A stretch of DNA of 64,000 bases from Lewinellaceae bacterium (GCA_020636375.1 JACJXZ010000002.1:186001-250000), one strand, 5' to 3'. Positions 26,007-34,876 are shown, numbered from the stretch's first letter. Notes: generated by a model from the letters alone, not told the origin. Translations and numbers: made by a program.

Positions 26007-27851
26007 TTACATCCGCTCCGGCATTTCTATCCCCAGCAGGTTCATGCCGTGTTGCAGGACGTTGGCCACGGCCTGGCTCAGCTGCAGGCGGAAGGCCTTT
26101 GCCGCCGCCGTGTCCGCACTGAGGATCGACAGGTCGTGGTAGAAGCGGTGATACGCCTTTGCCAGGTCGTAGCAGAAGTTGGCGATGCCGGAGGGGTCGT
26201 ATTCTTCCGCCGCCACCTGTATCAGGCCGGGAAAGGCATGAAGCATGTTCAGCATTTCCTTTTCCTGGGGTTCGATCCGGTTGTAATCCGCTGCCGGGCT
26301 TAGGTCCTGTTCTCCGCCTTTGCGCAGCACCGACTGCACCCGCACGTAGGCGTTCTGCACGTAGGGGCCGGTCTGGCCCTGGAGGTCGACCGACTCTTTG
26401 GGGTCGAAGACCATGCGCCGGCGGGGCTGCACCTTGATGATGAAGAACTTGAGGGCCGCCAGGGCGATCTGGCGGATAACCGCCTCCTGCTCTTCCTCCG
26501 ACAGGCCGCTGACGGTATCCCGGTCGGCGGTATTCTTGCGGGCCTCTTCCACCACTTCGGCGATGAGGTCGTCGGCGTCTACCACCGTCCCTTCCCGGGA
26601 TTTCATCTTGCCGGTGGGCAGGTCGACCATGCCGTAGGACAGGTGGTGCAGGCCGTCGGCATACGGTTCGCCCAGCCGCTTCAGGATCTCGAACAGCACC
26701 TGGAAGTGGTAGTTCTGTTCATCGGCAACGACGTAGACCATTTTATCCACCCCGAAGTCCTGGTAACGCTTCTGAGCCGTGCCGATGTCCTGGGTCATGT
26801 ATACGGAGGTGCCGTCGCTGCGCAGGACCAGTTTGTGGTCGAGGTTGGCGCCGGTCAGGTCGATCCATACCGAGCCGTCTTCTTTCTGGTAGAAGACCCC
26901 CTTTTCGAGGCCTTTCCGGATGGCGTCTTTGCCCAGCAGATAGGTATCGGATTCGAAGTAGAGTTTATCGAATTCGACGCCCAGGCGCCGGTAGGTTTCG
27001 TCAAATCCCTGGTACACCCAGTCGTTCATCTGTTTCCAGAGGCTGACGGTCGCCTCGTCGCCGGCCTCCCAGCGCAGGAGCATGTCCTTAGCCCCGGCAC
27101 CCAGGCGACTGTATTCATTGAAGTAGGTATTCTTGAAGGAGTTGAAGAAAGCCTCCTCGCCCTGGCCGTTTTCTGCCTTTTTTTCGAACAGTTCCCGGGC
27201 CTCTTCGCTTTGTTGCCAGCCTTTATACTCCTCCCGGAGCTTTTTCTCGAACAGCACGTAATAATCCCCGACGAAGTGGTCGCCTTTTTCCCCTGCCGAT
27301 GCAGGGGTGGCGCCCTGGCCGTACTGCTGCCAGGCCAGCATGCTTTTGCAGATGGCGATGCCCCGGTCGTTGACGATCTGCACGCGCACCACCTCGTAGC
27401 CGGCGGCCTCCAGGATCCGGGAGGAAGACCAGCCCAACAGGATGTTGCGGATATGCCCCAGGTGCAGGGGCTTGTTGGTATTGGGCGAAGCGAATTCCAC
27501 CATCACCTTTTGCCCGTTGGCGGGCTGCCGCCCGTAGGCCTCGTCCTGATACATGCCGGAGAGGAAACCGCGCCAGAAGACCTCGCTTAGCGACAGGTTG
27601 AGGAAACCCTTGATGACATTGTATTTTTCGACCGGCGCCACTTCCCGGACGAGATATTCCCCCAGCTCTTCGGCAATCTGGTCCGGTTTTTTACGGGCCA
27701 GGCGGGCAAAGGGAAAGACGACGACCGTGTAGTCGCCTTCGAACTCCTTGCGGGTACTGTTCATCGTTACCTGCTCAGCGGTGATGTCCGCGCCGTAGAG
27801 GCTCTTTATGCCCTTGATGACGCCTTGTTGTATGATCTCGATGATATTCAT
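26007..27851 (-). CDS. argS: Arginyl-tRNA synthetase
   Basis: 614 residues from the ATG at 27851 (an upstream in-frame start would add 17 residues, mostly from intergenic sequence). It has the N-terminal Add1 domain, the HIGH motif variant SPNTNKPLHLGHIRNI, LTGANLDHKLVLRSDGTSVYMTQDIGTA, the GKMKSREG loop replacing KMSKS, and the DALR anticodon-binding C-terminus (NFCYDLAKAYHRFYHDL, ANVLQHGMNLLGIEMPERM). It charges tRNA-Arg; housekeeping. It is in the same orientation as glnS, with about 220 bp of word repeats between them. Confidence 0.95.
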   Translation of the reverse strand: MNIIEIIQQGVIKGIKSLYGADITAEQVTMNSTRKEFEGDYTVVVFPFARLARKKPDQIAEELGEYLVREVAPVEKYNVIKGFLNLSLSEVFWRGFLSGMYQDEAYGRQPANGQKVMVEFASPNTNKPLHLGHIRNILLGWSSSRILEAAGYEVVRVQIVNDRGIAICKSMLAWQQYGQGATPASAGEKGDHFVGDYYVLFEKKLREEYKGWQQSEEARELFEKKAENGQGEEAFFNSFKNTYFNEYSRLGAGAKDMLLRWEAGDEATVSLWKQMNDWVYQGFDETYRRLGVEFDKLYFESDTYLLGKDAIRKGLEKGVFYQKEDGSVWIDLTGANLDHKLVLRSDGTSVYMTQDIGTAQKRYQDFGVDKMVYVVADEQNYHFQVLFEILKRLGEPYADGLHHLSYGMVDLPTGKMKSREGTVVDADDLIAEVVEEARKNTADRDTVSGLSEEEQEAVIRQIALAALKFFIIKVQPRRRMVFDPKESVDLQGQTGPYVQNAYVRVQSVLRKGGEQDLSPAADYNRIEPQEKEMLNMLHAFPGLIQVAAEEYDPSGIANFCYDLAKAYHRFYHDLSILSADTAAAKAFRLQLSQAVANVLQHGMNLLGIEMPERM

Positions 27852-27927
27852 TATCGGGTAGCCTGTTTTTTCCTGGGGGGCAAATTTATTGTTTTTTGGC
27901 AACTATTCAGCCAGGCCAGGATGCTTT

Positions 27928-28012
27928 TGCCACAAAGACACAAAAACTCAAAGATGGCACAAAGCCATATGCAGCCCCATCCGGCCTGCTTTGTGCTCTG
28001 GCACCTTCACGG
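27928..28012. repeat. Diverged copy of the GCCACAAAGACACAAAAAC palindrome
   Basis: TTGCCACAAAGACACAAAAACTC on the left and GTGCTCTGGCACCTTCACGGC on the right face each other across CAAAGCCATATG. It is a degraded member of the family at 3597-3681. Confidence 0.45.
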
Positions 28013-28070
28013 CAAGAAAGCCGGGTAGGACAGCAGGCTGACTCAAAGCGCTGTGTTTTTCACAAAAAGA

Positions 28071-28502
28071 TCAGGCGCGCGGCGCTTCTTTTTTCAGGTA
28101 AATTTTGCCGGGAATGCAATCGTTGTGGCCGGTATTTCCGGACCAGGGCCCTTCGAGCTTTACTTGTTTGCCCTGAATGTACATGGTAAGGTCGGCCTTT
28201 TTGTAACACCACTCCATGTCTTCCCGTTTCCAGTTGTTGACGATATTGGTCTCCGTCAGGTGCACGGTATTGCCCTCCTGCACCCCTTTAAGGTCCATGA
28301 CGGCATAGATGGAGCCGATAGCGACATAGGAGCGGCCGGTGACCTTATTGCCGTCCTGCCGGAGATAGAGCTCAAATTCGTAGACCGGAGCAAAGCCGCC
28401 GGGTTCCTGGGTCAGCGTACCTTTCCACACCCCGGAAAAGTCTTTCTGGGCGCTTGCCAGCAGCGGGAAAAAGAACAGCAAGGCGTAAAACCACAACTTC
28501 AT
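28071..28502 (-). CDS. Small secreted beta-rich protein
   Basis: 143 residues from the ATG at 28502, which opens a signal peptide (MKLWFYALLFFFPLLASAQ). The mature part (FSGVWKGTLTQEPGGFAPVYEFELYLRQDGNKVTGRSYVAIG...) reads as an antiparallel beta barrel or lipocalin-like fold, with two cysteines (MEWCYKK, NDCIPGK) that may form a disulfide. It is probably periplasmic and of unknown function. It is downstream of and co-directional with rsmD (50 bp), perhaps co-transcribed by chance. Confidence 0.75.
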   Translation of the reverse strand: MKLWFYALLFFFPLLASAQKDFSGVWKGTLTQEPGGFAPVYEFELYLRQDGNKVTGRSYVAIGSIYAVMDLKGVQEGNTVHLTETNIVNNWKREDMEWCYKKADLTMYIQGKQVKLEGPWSGNTGHNDCIPGKIYLKKEAPRA

Positions 28503-28552
28503 AACACCATATATTTTGATCCATATAAAACAAACCAACCAATTAAATGCCG

Positions 28553-29110
28553 TTACTGTTCCCCATCGGCCGCTTCTTCGAAAAAACTGAACAAGGTTTT
28601 GCCATAATTGCGCTCCTGAAAGAAGTGGGGGGCATTCCGGAAGGAATGGTTGGGGTTGTGCTCCAGCACGAGCCAGCCCCCGGGCCGGAGCAGCCGGCGC
28701 TCAAAGACGAGCCCCGGGATAGCGTCGATGGCGGGCAAGGCGTAAGGCGGCCCGGCGAAGATATAATCGTACTGCTCCCCGGCGTAGCTGATGAACTTAA
28801 AAACATCTCCTTTGACAATGCGGATGCAGTCCTCGATGCCCAGTTCCCGCGCCGTTTTTCGCACAAAGGCCACGGCGCCGGGGAACTTATCCACATAGGT
28901 GACATCGCAGCACCCCCGGGAAATGAACTCGTAACTGTGGCTGCCGGTCCCGCCGAAGAGGTCCAGCACCCTGATGCGTTCAAAGTCCCAGTGGTTCGCC
29001 AGGATGTTGAACAGCCCTTCTTTGGCAAAGTCGGTGGTCGGCCGGGTCGGCCAGTTTGTCGCCGGTGGGTTGAATCGCCTGCCTTTGAATTTTCCTCCGA
29101 TGATGCGCAT
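28553..29110 (-). CDS. rsmD: 16S rRNA (guanine-966-N2) methyltransferase
   Basis: 185 residues, the normal RsmD length. It opens with MRIIGGKFKGRRFNPP and has RPTTDFAKEGLFNIL and the SAM-binding motif I VLDLFGGTGSHSYEF. The catalytic motif IV, normally DPPY, reads FAGPPYALP (about residues 119-127): glycine replaces the acidic residue. That change (GGG for GAY) needs two base changes. DPPY in this family positions the guanine amino group, so activity may be altered. It methylates 16S rRNA in the small subunit. It lies next to DUF3822, as in many Bacteroidetes. Confidence 0.9.
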   Translation of the reverse strand: MRIIGGKFKGRRFNPPATNWPTRPTTDFAKEGLFNILANHWDFERIRVLDLFGGTGSHSYEFISRGCCDVTYVDKFPGAVAFVRKTARELGIEDCIRIVKGDVFKFISYAGEQYDYIFAGPPYALPAIDAIPGLVFERRLLRPGGWLVLEHNPNHSFRNAPHFFQERNYGKTLFSFFEEAADGEQ

Positions 29111-29124
29111 GGGGGTTGGATTGC

Positions 29125-29355
29125 TAGATGATGATATTGCTATATTGCTGACAATATGAGTGCCAGGAGATGGTTATATTGCTATATTGCTTGCTGCGGG
29201 CACTGTTCAAAACTGTCCTCTGGTTTACGCCAATCCAACAACATCAGCAATACAACCTTCCCTCCAAGCCCCCCTACACCAACAATATAACAATATGAGA
29301 ATATGAGAATATGAGAATATAACAATATAACAATATAACAATATGAGAATATAAC
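29125..29355. repeat. ATATTGCTATATT / AACAATATGAGAATAT word arrays
   Basis: Plus-strand words GATATTGCTATATTGCTG (29131-29195) face a run of ATGAGAATATGAGAATATAACAATATAAC (29283-29353). The two sides share complementary vocabulary, giving a loose hairpin. It fills the gap between rsmD and the DUF3822 gene. Confidence 0.65.
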
Positions 29356-29365
29356 CATCCCCCCC

Positions 29366-30214
29366 TCACCCACAAAGGCTCAGCCCCAGCAGGTCGAAGT
29401 GGAAGTGGCCGGGCTCCCCGCCCGTTTTCGGGCCGTGTTGGAAAAAGGCCGGCGGCTCAACAAAGTGGATGTATTTGACATAGCGGAAGGCTTCCCGGTA
29501 AATCTCCGAATCTTCCACCAGCTGTCCGGACAGGTAAGCCGGAACGGCGGCGGGCCGGAAGCCGAGCTGCTGGTAGGGCAACAGCAGAAAGTAGATGAAG
29601 TCCTTTGCGCTTTTATAGGAAAAGGCATTGGAGAACAAGAGGTTATACCCTTCAAAAGCAAGGATGAACACCAATCCTTTCCCGAGATGGGCAAACACCT
29701 GCGGCCCCTCCCGGGAGATGGCCAGTTTGCGGAACCCCTGCAGGAGGGCCGAACTGGCGTGAAACCAGCGGCAACCCGGAAAAGCCTGGCGGGCGAAGGC
29801 CTCGATGGCCCGGGGGACGGCATAGATATTTTGAAAGCCATAGTCGGGAAGCGAATCCGCCAGTACCTCTTCATCCTGGCCGATCTCCGCGCCGTGCTCC
29901 AGGTAGGCCGCTTTTTTTTTCTCGTTGTAGAGCCGCTGCGGCACCAGGGTAGCCCTTTCGTTGACCCAGCCGGCCCTTACCGTCCGGTAGGGCTGGGACA
30001 GCAAGTCGTCTCCCCGGGACAGCGACTGCAGGATGGAAGGTTGCGCCATGAGCTGCGGCCCTACCGAATACGACCGCAGGGCAAGCAGGTGTTGCCGGCT
30101 GTCCAGAACCATAAAATCAAAACTGTCCACCCCCATCAGGATGGACAGTTCATAGATATTGGTATTTTTTTTAACAAAGGTATCTTCTATGAGATCCTTG
30201 ACTATCTTTCCCAA
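29366..30214 (-). CDS. DUF3822 family protein
   Basis: 282 residues if a TTG start at 30214 is used. The next ATG (30136) would remove the first strand of the conserved domain (YELSILMGVDSFDFMVLD), so the TTG is preferred. It overlaps the upstream gene's stop by 13 bp, which suggests translational coupling. DUF3822 proteins have an actin/hexokinase-like ATPase fold and lie beside rsmD in Bacteroidetes. Visible features include QNIYAVPRAIEAFARQAFPGCRWFHASSALLQG and VFAHLGKGLVFILAFEG. Cellular role is unknown, perhaps tied to rRNA modification or cell envelope. Confidence 0.82.
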   Translation of the reverse strand: MGKIVKDLIEDTFVKKNTNIYELSILMGVDSFDFMVLDSRQHLLALRSYSVGPQLMAQPSILQSLSRGDDLLSQPYRTVRAGWVNERATLVPQRLYNEKKKAAYLEHGAEIGQDEEVLADSLPDYGFQNIYAVPRAIEAFARQAFPGCRWFHASSALLQGFRKLAISREGPQVFAHLGKGLVFILAFEGYNLLFSNAFSYKSAKDFIYFLLLPYQQLGFRPAAVPAYLSGQLVEDSEIYREAFRYVKYIHFVEPPAFFQHGPKTGGEPGHFHFDLLGLSLCG

Positions 30215-30786
30215 TTTCCTGCAAGGTTTGGTGCATTCATATTCCCGAATTTGAGGATGCTGTTGGGGTCATAGCCGTTGTCGTAACGCGCAAATCGCGG
30301 GTCTTTGAACGGCCCCATAAATACTTTGCGGCGAACGCCTACCTCTACCACCGGGACGTTGGTACTCTGGTAAGTAATGGTGTCGGCCTGAATATCAAAC
30401 ACAGCCCCGCCGCCATAGGGTACGAAACGCATGGAATCCAGGTTGATGCCCATAGCCTTGATGGAGTCGATCGCCGGCATGTACGTCGTATCGTAAATGA
30501 TCTCTCCGGTGAAGTCCGGATCATCCGGATCCCCGATCACACTCACGATCATGAAGCTGTCGGTTTTAAGGACATAGGACAGGGAGTCGAAACTCGGAGC
30601 GAACCCTCCCTTGATATTGCGGAAGGCCTCCTGCGCAGTCCTGATCTTCATCAACTTGTCGATCACTGCACGTTCCCGCTTTTCCTTCTCGGCTTTGAAG
30701 GCGATAGGCTCGCGGATACTGCTGATGAGCACCCACACCAACCCTACGATGATAGCGGCCAGAACTAAGTTGATTATCATTCTCAT
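30202..30786 (-). CDS. Single-pass membrane protein, Bacteroidetes-conserved
   Basis: 194 residues from the ATG at 30786, which directly precedes a membrane helix (MRMIINLVLAAIIVGLVWVLISSI). Longer in-frame starts would place non-helical residues first. After the anchor come IREPIAFKAEKEKRERAVIDKLMKIRTAQEAFRNIKGGFAPSFDSLSYVLK, a helix followed by a folded beta region. The type II pilin-like arrangement (hydrophobic helix then IRTAQEAFRNIKGGFA) suggests a pseudopilin-like periplasmic domain, but there is no prepilin site. It overlaps the DUF3822 start. Function unknown. Confidence 0.75.
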   Translation of the reverse strand: MRMIINLVLAAIIVGLVWVLISSIREPIAFKAEKEKRERAVIDKLMKIRTAQEAFRNIKGGFAPSFDSLSYVLKTDSFMIVSVIGDPDDPDFTGEIIYDTTYMPAIDSIKAMGINLDSMRFVPYGGGAVFDIQADTITYQSTNVPVVEVGVRRKVFMGPFKDPRFARYDNGYDPNSILKFGNMNAPNLAGNWER

Positions 30787-30956
30787 TTTTCGGTTTGTTT
30801 TGACGCAATAATAAAGATTTTTAGGTAAAGGCTGAAGCAATTTTAACACAATTACCTGAGACGAAAAAACAAACCGCACTGAAAAATACAGTCCGCCCCT
30901 AACCTTTTAACATCTTTTCCGGGCCGGGGGCGCCTGTTCCGGCCGTTGCGGAGGCA

Positions 30957-31358
30957 TCAATTCGCTCCTACCCGGCAGTTGCCGATATAGGCGGCGCCTT
31001 CATCAACGATAAGAAATTTGGCCTGAATATCGCCTTCGACATGGGCTGTCCCCATGAGGTGCAGGGTGCCGGCTGCCACCACATTGCCTTTGACCCGGCC
31101 CATCACCACCGCTTCCGAAGCCGTCACATTGCCCTCTATGCTGCCGGATTCTCCGATGACGAGCCGGCGGTCGCATTTCAACTGCCCGACAACGATGCCG
31201 TCGAGGCGGATGCTCTCCGCCGATGAAAAATCGCCCTCGATGCGGGTGCCTTTAGCCACGACGCAGTTGGCGTCGCTCCCCCGGGCGGCGGCCATCCGGG
31301 GCGCTTCGGCATTGTCGGCCTTCGTTTTCGGTTTGGAAAGCATGGATATCGCAGCCAT
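30957..31358 (-). CDS. Bactofilin (polymer-forming cytoskeletal protein)
   Basis: 133 residues. The central region repeats strand-turn units typical of the bactofilin beta-helix (VVAKGTRIEGDFSSAESIRLDGIVVGQLKCDRRLVIGESGSIEGNVTASEAVVMGRVKGNVVAAGTLHLMGTAHVEGDIQ). Flanking tails are short. Bactofilins polymerise without nucleotides beneath the membrane and help cell shape or envelope scaffolding. It stands alone, 170 bp from the membrane protein gene. Confidence 0.9.
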   Translation of the reverse strand: MAAISMLSKPKTKADNAEAPRMAAARGSDANCVVAKGTRIEGDFSSAESIRLDGIVVGQLKCDRRLVIGESGSIEGNVTASEAVVMGRVKGNVVAAGTLHLMGTAHVEGDIQAKFLIVDEGAAYIGNCRVGAN

Positions 31359-31537
31359 TTCTCTTCTGTTTTATGGTCAATTGTAATTTGCGCAACCTGG
31401 AAGCGAACTCTCCGGGGCTAGCGGTTGTATTCTTACCACACCGTGGCTCCGGTCAATTTAGGGAAAATTACCGTGAGGTTTTAAACCGGATCGGTTAATT
31501 TTGCTTTTTGCCCGGATTTCCGGCCGGAATGGCATGA

Positions 31538-31612
31538 CCCGTACACCGTACACCGTACACCGCCCTAACCCCAGCATGACCCGTACACCGTACACCGTAC
31601 ACCACCCTAACC
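31538..31612. repeat. CGTACACCGTACACC tandem words
   Basis: The block ATGACCCGTACACCGTACACCGTACACC followed by RCCCTAACCCC occurs twice in direct orientation (31533-31575 and 31577-31617), 45 bp upstream of tsaD. It extends the frame upstream but is not likely to be coding. Confidence 0.75.
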
Positions 31613-31647
31613 CCAAATCCATTCGGTTCAAAACTCGTTTTCCTGAC

Positions 31648-32649
31648 ATGAGCATCACCATCCTCGGCATTGAATCTTCCTGCGACGACACTTCGGCGGC
31701 CGTGCTGCGCGACGGGAAGGTACTCAGCAACTGCACCGCCAACCAGGAAGCCCACCGGTTATACGGCGGGGTCGTGCCGGAGGTTGCGTCGCGCGCTCAC
31801 CAAATCAATATCATCCCGGTAGTCGACCTGGCCATCCGGCAGGCGGGCATAAAGAAAGAGGAGGTCGACGCCGTCGCTTTTACCCGCGGCCCGGGGCTGA
31901 TCGGTTCCCTCATCGTAGGCGTATCCTTCGCCAAGGCCTACGCCCTCAGCCTCGGCATCCCGCTGATCGAGGCCAACCACATGCAGGCCCACGTGCTAGC
32001 CCACTTCGCTGAAGACCCCAAACCGCCCTTCCCCTTCCTCTGCCTGACCGTCTCCGGCGGCCATACCCAGATCGTCCTGGCCCGCGATTACCTCGACATG
32101 GAAGTCATCGGCCAAACGCTGGACGACGCCGCCGGCGAAGCGTTCGACAAAACCGGCAAACTGCTGGGGCTGGACTACCCCGCCGGGCCCATCATCGACC
32201 GGCTGGCGCAGCAGGGCCAGCCCGTTTTCGATTTCCCCGAGCCACAGATCCCCGGGCTGAACTTCAGCTTCAGCGGGCTCAAGACTTCTATTCTTTATTT
32301 CCTGCAAAGGCATAAAAAGGAAGACCCGGATTTCATCCGGAAGAATATGGCCGACATCTGCGCCTCGGTGCAGGCCCGCATCGTCAGAATCCTGCTCAAC
32401 AAGCTCAGCCGGGCAGCCGGGGAAACCGGCATCCGGGAGGTCGCCATCGCGGGCGGCGTCTCCGCCAACTCGGAACTGCGGGCCGCCCTGGAAAAAACAG
32501 GCAGAGAAAATGGCTGGAATACCTACATCCCCAAATTCGAATACTGCACCGACAACGCGGCCATGATCGCCGTGACGGGCTATTACAAATACCTCAAAGG
32601 GGAGTTTACAGGGCAGGAGGTGGCCCCGGTGGCGAGGTGGAAGGTGTAG
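31648..32649 (+). CDS. tsaD: tRNA N6-threonylcarbamoyladenosine synthase subunit TsaD
   Basis: 333 residues from the ATG at 31648 (MSITILGIESSCDDTSAAV, the canonical N-terminus). An upstream in-frame ATG would translate the tandem words. The metal ligands HMQAH lie about residue 112-116, and the later FGG-like loops (SGGHTQIVLA, GGVSANSELR, CTDNAAMIA) complete the ASKHA ATP/substrate site. Together with TsaB, TsaC and TsaE it makes the t6A37 modification of ANN-decoding tRNAs. Essential and housekeeping. Confidence 0.96.
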   Translation: MSITILGIESSCDDTSAAVLRDGKVLSNCTANQEAHRLYGGVVPEVASRAHQINIIPVVDLAIRQAGIKKEEVDAVAFTRGPGLIGSLIVGVSFAKAYALSLGIPLIEANHMQAHVLAHFAEDPKPPFPFLCLTVSGGHTQIVLARDYLDMEVIGQTLDDAAGEAFDKTGKLLGLDYPAGPIIDRLAQQGQPVFDFPEPQIPGLNFSFSGLKTSILYFLQRHKKEDPDFIRKNMADICASVQARIVRILLNKLSRAAGETGIREVAIAGGVSANSELRAALEKTGRENGWNTYIPKFEYCTDNAAMIAVTGYYKYLKGEFTGQEVAPVARWKV

Positions 32650-32667
32650 GGGGGAGGTAGTGGCTTG

Positions 32668-32756
32668 GCGGAGTCTGGGGGATTGTTGTTTGTTGATCGT
32701 TGTTTGTTGCTCAGACCAACAGACAACAATCAACAGACAACAATCAACCCCTACCC
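32668..32756. repeat. Inverted tandem words TTGTTGTTTGTTGAT
   Basis: GGATTGTTGTTTGTTGATCGTTGTTTGTTG on the left faces CAACAGACAACAATCAACAGACAACAATCAAC on the right. It lies between tsaD and the convergent DUF697 gene and could form a bidirectional hairpin. Confidence 0.65.
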
Positions 32757-32759
32757 CTC

Positions 32760-33440
32760 CTAGAACTCACTGATCAGCTTCTTCTTCATTTCCTGGAATT
32801 CCTCTTCGGAGATGACGCCCTTGTCCCGCAGCTCAGCCAGCTCCCGGAGGCGCTGGATGACCGATGATTCTTTTTCGGGAGCGGCAGCGGCTTTTCCGGC
32901 CGTTTTTTCGGCAGCGGCCTTCACCTTGGCCTCCGCCTCTTCCTGGGCTTTCTTCTCAGCTTCGGCTTCTTTGCGGGCCTTTTGGTCCTTGCGCAATTGC
33001 TCGGCTACTTTTTTGCCCTTTTCGAACTGCTCCTTGTAGAGTTTCTTCAGGCGGGCCGGGTCGAAGTCGAGGATGGTGCCGCCCGACTCGAAATGGCGCT
33101 TGAAGACCTGCCCGAGGGCGTAGGTGGAAGCGCCGGCAAAAACGGAGACCGTCACGCCTCCGATAATGGACCCCACCACCGGGATCATTTTCACGATGCT
33201 GCCGGCGGTGACCCGCGCCAGGGTGGAGCTGGTCAGGGAGGTGACGATGGCCTTGCCCTGGGTCTCGGAGAAGTCCTGGTCGTACACCTTGCACATCTGC
33301 CGGATCATATCCAGCTGCAGGGCGCTGACGGCGAAAATGTCGGCGATGAGGATCGGGATCAGCCCCGCGCCCATAGACCAGATAACGTGATTGCGGATGA
33401 TGGTGTCGACGTGCTTGGAGCGCTCGGTTTGGTTGCTCAT
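32760..33440 (-). CDS. DUF697-like membrane protein with C-terminal SHOCT domain
   Basis: 226 residues from the ATG at 33440; a frame open further upstream runs through word repeats. Residues 1-115 carry two hydrophobic segments (HVIWSMGAGLIPILIADIFAVSALQ, IVKMIPVVGSIIGGVTVSVFAGAS) with a charged loop (MIRQMCKVYDQDFSETQGK) as in the YcjF/DUF697 group. A long alanine/lysine/glutamate helix follows. Residues 196-226 are a SHOCT motif (LRELAELRDKGVISEEEFQEMKKKLI). SHOCT domains mediate oligomerisation or attachment. It converges on tsaD. Role unknown. Confidence 0.82.
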   Translation of the reverse strand: MSNQTERSKHVDTIIRNHVIWSMGAGLIPILIADIFAVSALQLDMIRQMCKVYDQDFSETQGKAIVTSLTSSTLARVTAGSIVKMIPVVGSIIGGVTVSVFAGASTYALGQVFKRHFESGGTILDFDPARLKKLYKEQFEKGKKVAEQLRKDQKARKEAEAEKKAQEEAEAKVKAAAEKTAGKAAAAPEKESSVIQRLRELAELRDKGVISEEEFQEMKKKLISEF

Positions 33441-33596
33441 GATTTTGTCCTTTATCGTTTTGGCGGCGTAGTCAATTAGCTTCTTCGGTTCCACGAAAGT
33501 CAAAATTTTTCCAATATTAAAGGCATTCGGCGGATTGTGCAAGCTTTCTCGACGAAAAGGGGGGATTGGGGGAGGGAAGGAAGGAAGGGAAGAAGG

Positions 33597-33628
33597 GAAT
33601 GAGGGAATGAAGGAATGAAGGAATGATT
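33597..33628. repeat. GGAATGAAGGAATGA tandem words
   Basis: Several GAATGA(A/G)G words upstream of the DUF697 gene. Same vocabulary as 23930-23992 and 57753-57800. Confidence 0.65.
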
Positions 33629-33744
33629 GGGGGAGCATTATGCACTGCCGGGGCGGGAGTGGAGTTGTTGGTTATTGTTTCCAGGCTGTGAATGAAAGAT
33701 GTTTTTGGTTATTGCCAAAGAAGCGCCAACAACAGCACCGATTC

Positions 33745-34510
33745 ATGGAAAAGCTGCTCCGGCACCAGCCCCGGGCCAGCAAGGACAAATGGGCGCCCCG
33801 GCTGCAACGCCACCAGGCCCTGCAGGAAAAGCTGGCGGCCAGCCCGCCGTCCGCCGCCACCTTCCGGGGCATCGAGGGCAGCGCCGGCCGCATCTTCTAC
33901 CTGCTGGCCGGCCAATCCCTGCCGGAGCGCTACCGCTTTGCCCGCCGAAGCCTCCGCCCGGCACAAGATTCCTTCAACTCCTTCCTGAACTACGCCTACG
34001 CCGTGCTGTACGGCCGCGTGGAGGAGGCGCTGCTCCGGGCCGGCCTTAGCCCCTACCTCGGCTTGATGCACCGCGACGGCTACCGCTTCAAAAGCCTGGT
34101 GTACGACTTCATCGAGCCGTTCCGGGTGAAAACCATCGCCTGGGCTACCCGTCTAAGGTTGGACACTCGATGCCTTCCGCTCTTTAGTCGAACTTCGACT
34201 CCGCTCGTTTCCCTTTCTGCTGTCCAACCTTAGACGGGTAGCCATCGCCTGCGTATACCGCCTGTTCTCCCGCAAGAAGATTTCCCAAAAACACTACCAC
34301 GCCGAACCGGACAGGAGCATCCGCATCACGGCGGAGGGTAAAAAACTGCTCCTCACCCGCCTGAAAAAAGAATACGAGGAAAAACGAAAACCCCGGGACG
34401 GCCTGCGCCTCACCGAGGAGCAACACATCCGCCGGCGGGCAGGCCAACTGGCGCAGTCGCTGCTGCGGGAAACAAGAAGCATTGCAGTAGATGCCAAGGA
34501 GGTGGCGTAG
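33745..34510 (+). pseudogene. cas1: cas1 remnant, 5'-truncated and interrupted by a MITE
   Basis: The helical catalytic domain of Cas1 is recognisable: GIEGSAGRIFY with the metal-binding glutamate, RFARRSLRPAQDSFNSFLNYAYAVLYGRVEEALLRAGLSPYLGLMH with the histidine, then SLVYDFIEPFR with the aspartate. All three catalytic residues remain. The usual N-terminal beta domain (about 90 residues) is missing upstream. At 34143 a 101-bp palindromic element enters, bringing a stop codon and a frameshift. Removing 109 bp (element plus 8-bp duplication) joins VKTIA to CVYRLFSRKKISQKHYH and continues to the stop at 34510, giving a normal Cas1 C-terminus. No cas2 or CRISPR array is seen. It once integrated spacers; it is now dead. 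Confidence 0.88.
34143..34243. mobile_element. 101-bp MITE-like element, copy A (in cas1)
   Basis: It starts GGCTACCCGTCTAAGGTTGG and ends with the complement (perfect 23-bp terminal inverted repeats). It is flanked by the 8-bp direct repeat ATCGCCTG (34135-34142 and 34244-34251). The reconstructed uninterrupted cas1 frame proves the insertion. It encodes no protein. Copies B and C lie at 34669-34757 and 46546-46647. Confidence 0.9.
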
Positions 34511-34546
34511 GGGTAAGCGCGGTTCAATGGGTGTCTGGTCAGGGCG

Positions 34547-34625
34547 GAACTGTTCGCTGTTCGCAGTTCGCTATTCGCTGTTCGCTGTTCGCTGTTTTTA
34601 CCCGACCGAGGCACGAAGACGGGCG
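34547..34625. repeat. TTCGCTGTTCGCTATTCGC words plus TTTTTACCCGACCGAGG element
   Basis: About seven copies of the 7-mer (C/G)TTCGC(T/A) in tandem, abutting a 30-bp element TTTTTACCCGACCGAGGCAC...GACGGGCG at 34595-34625. The same pairing occurs inverted at 48173-48268. Confidence 0.75.
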
Positions 34626-34668
34626 CTGTTCGCAAAATTCTGAAAATCGAGGGACGTTTTCCAGAAGA

Positions 34669-34757
34669 GGCTACCCGTCCAACGTTAGACAACCGACGGG
34701 ACTTCGTACATCGTACACAACTCCGGCCCATTCTGTCCAACATCAGGCGGGTACCCC
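34669..34757. mobile_element. MITE-like element, degenerate copy B
   Basis: Starts GGCTACCCGTCCAACGTTAGAC and ends CTGTCCAACATCAGGCGGGTACC: diverged terminal inverted repeats of the 101-bp family. The interior differs and contains ACTTCGTACATCGTACAC. Confidence 0.65.
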
Positions 34758-34876
34758 CATAAAAGCCCCCTCTGCAGGCCCCAACCATTTCACTGCCTTT
34801 GATATAATGCCAATACACAAACATTCGCCTCATGATAGGATAAAAGCGAATGCACCAAAACACAAATGCACGACTT

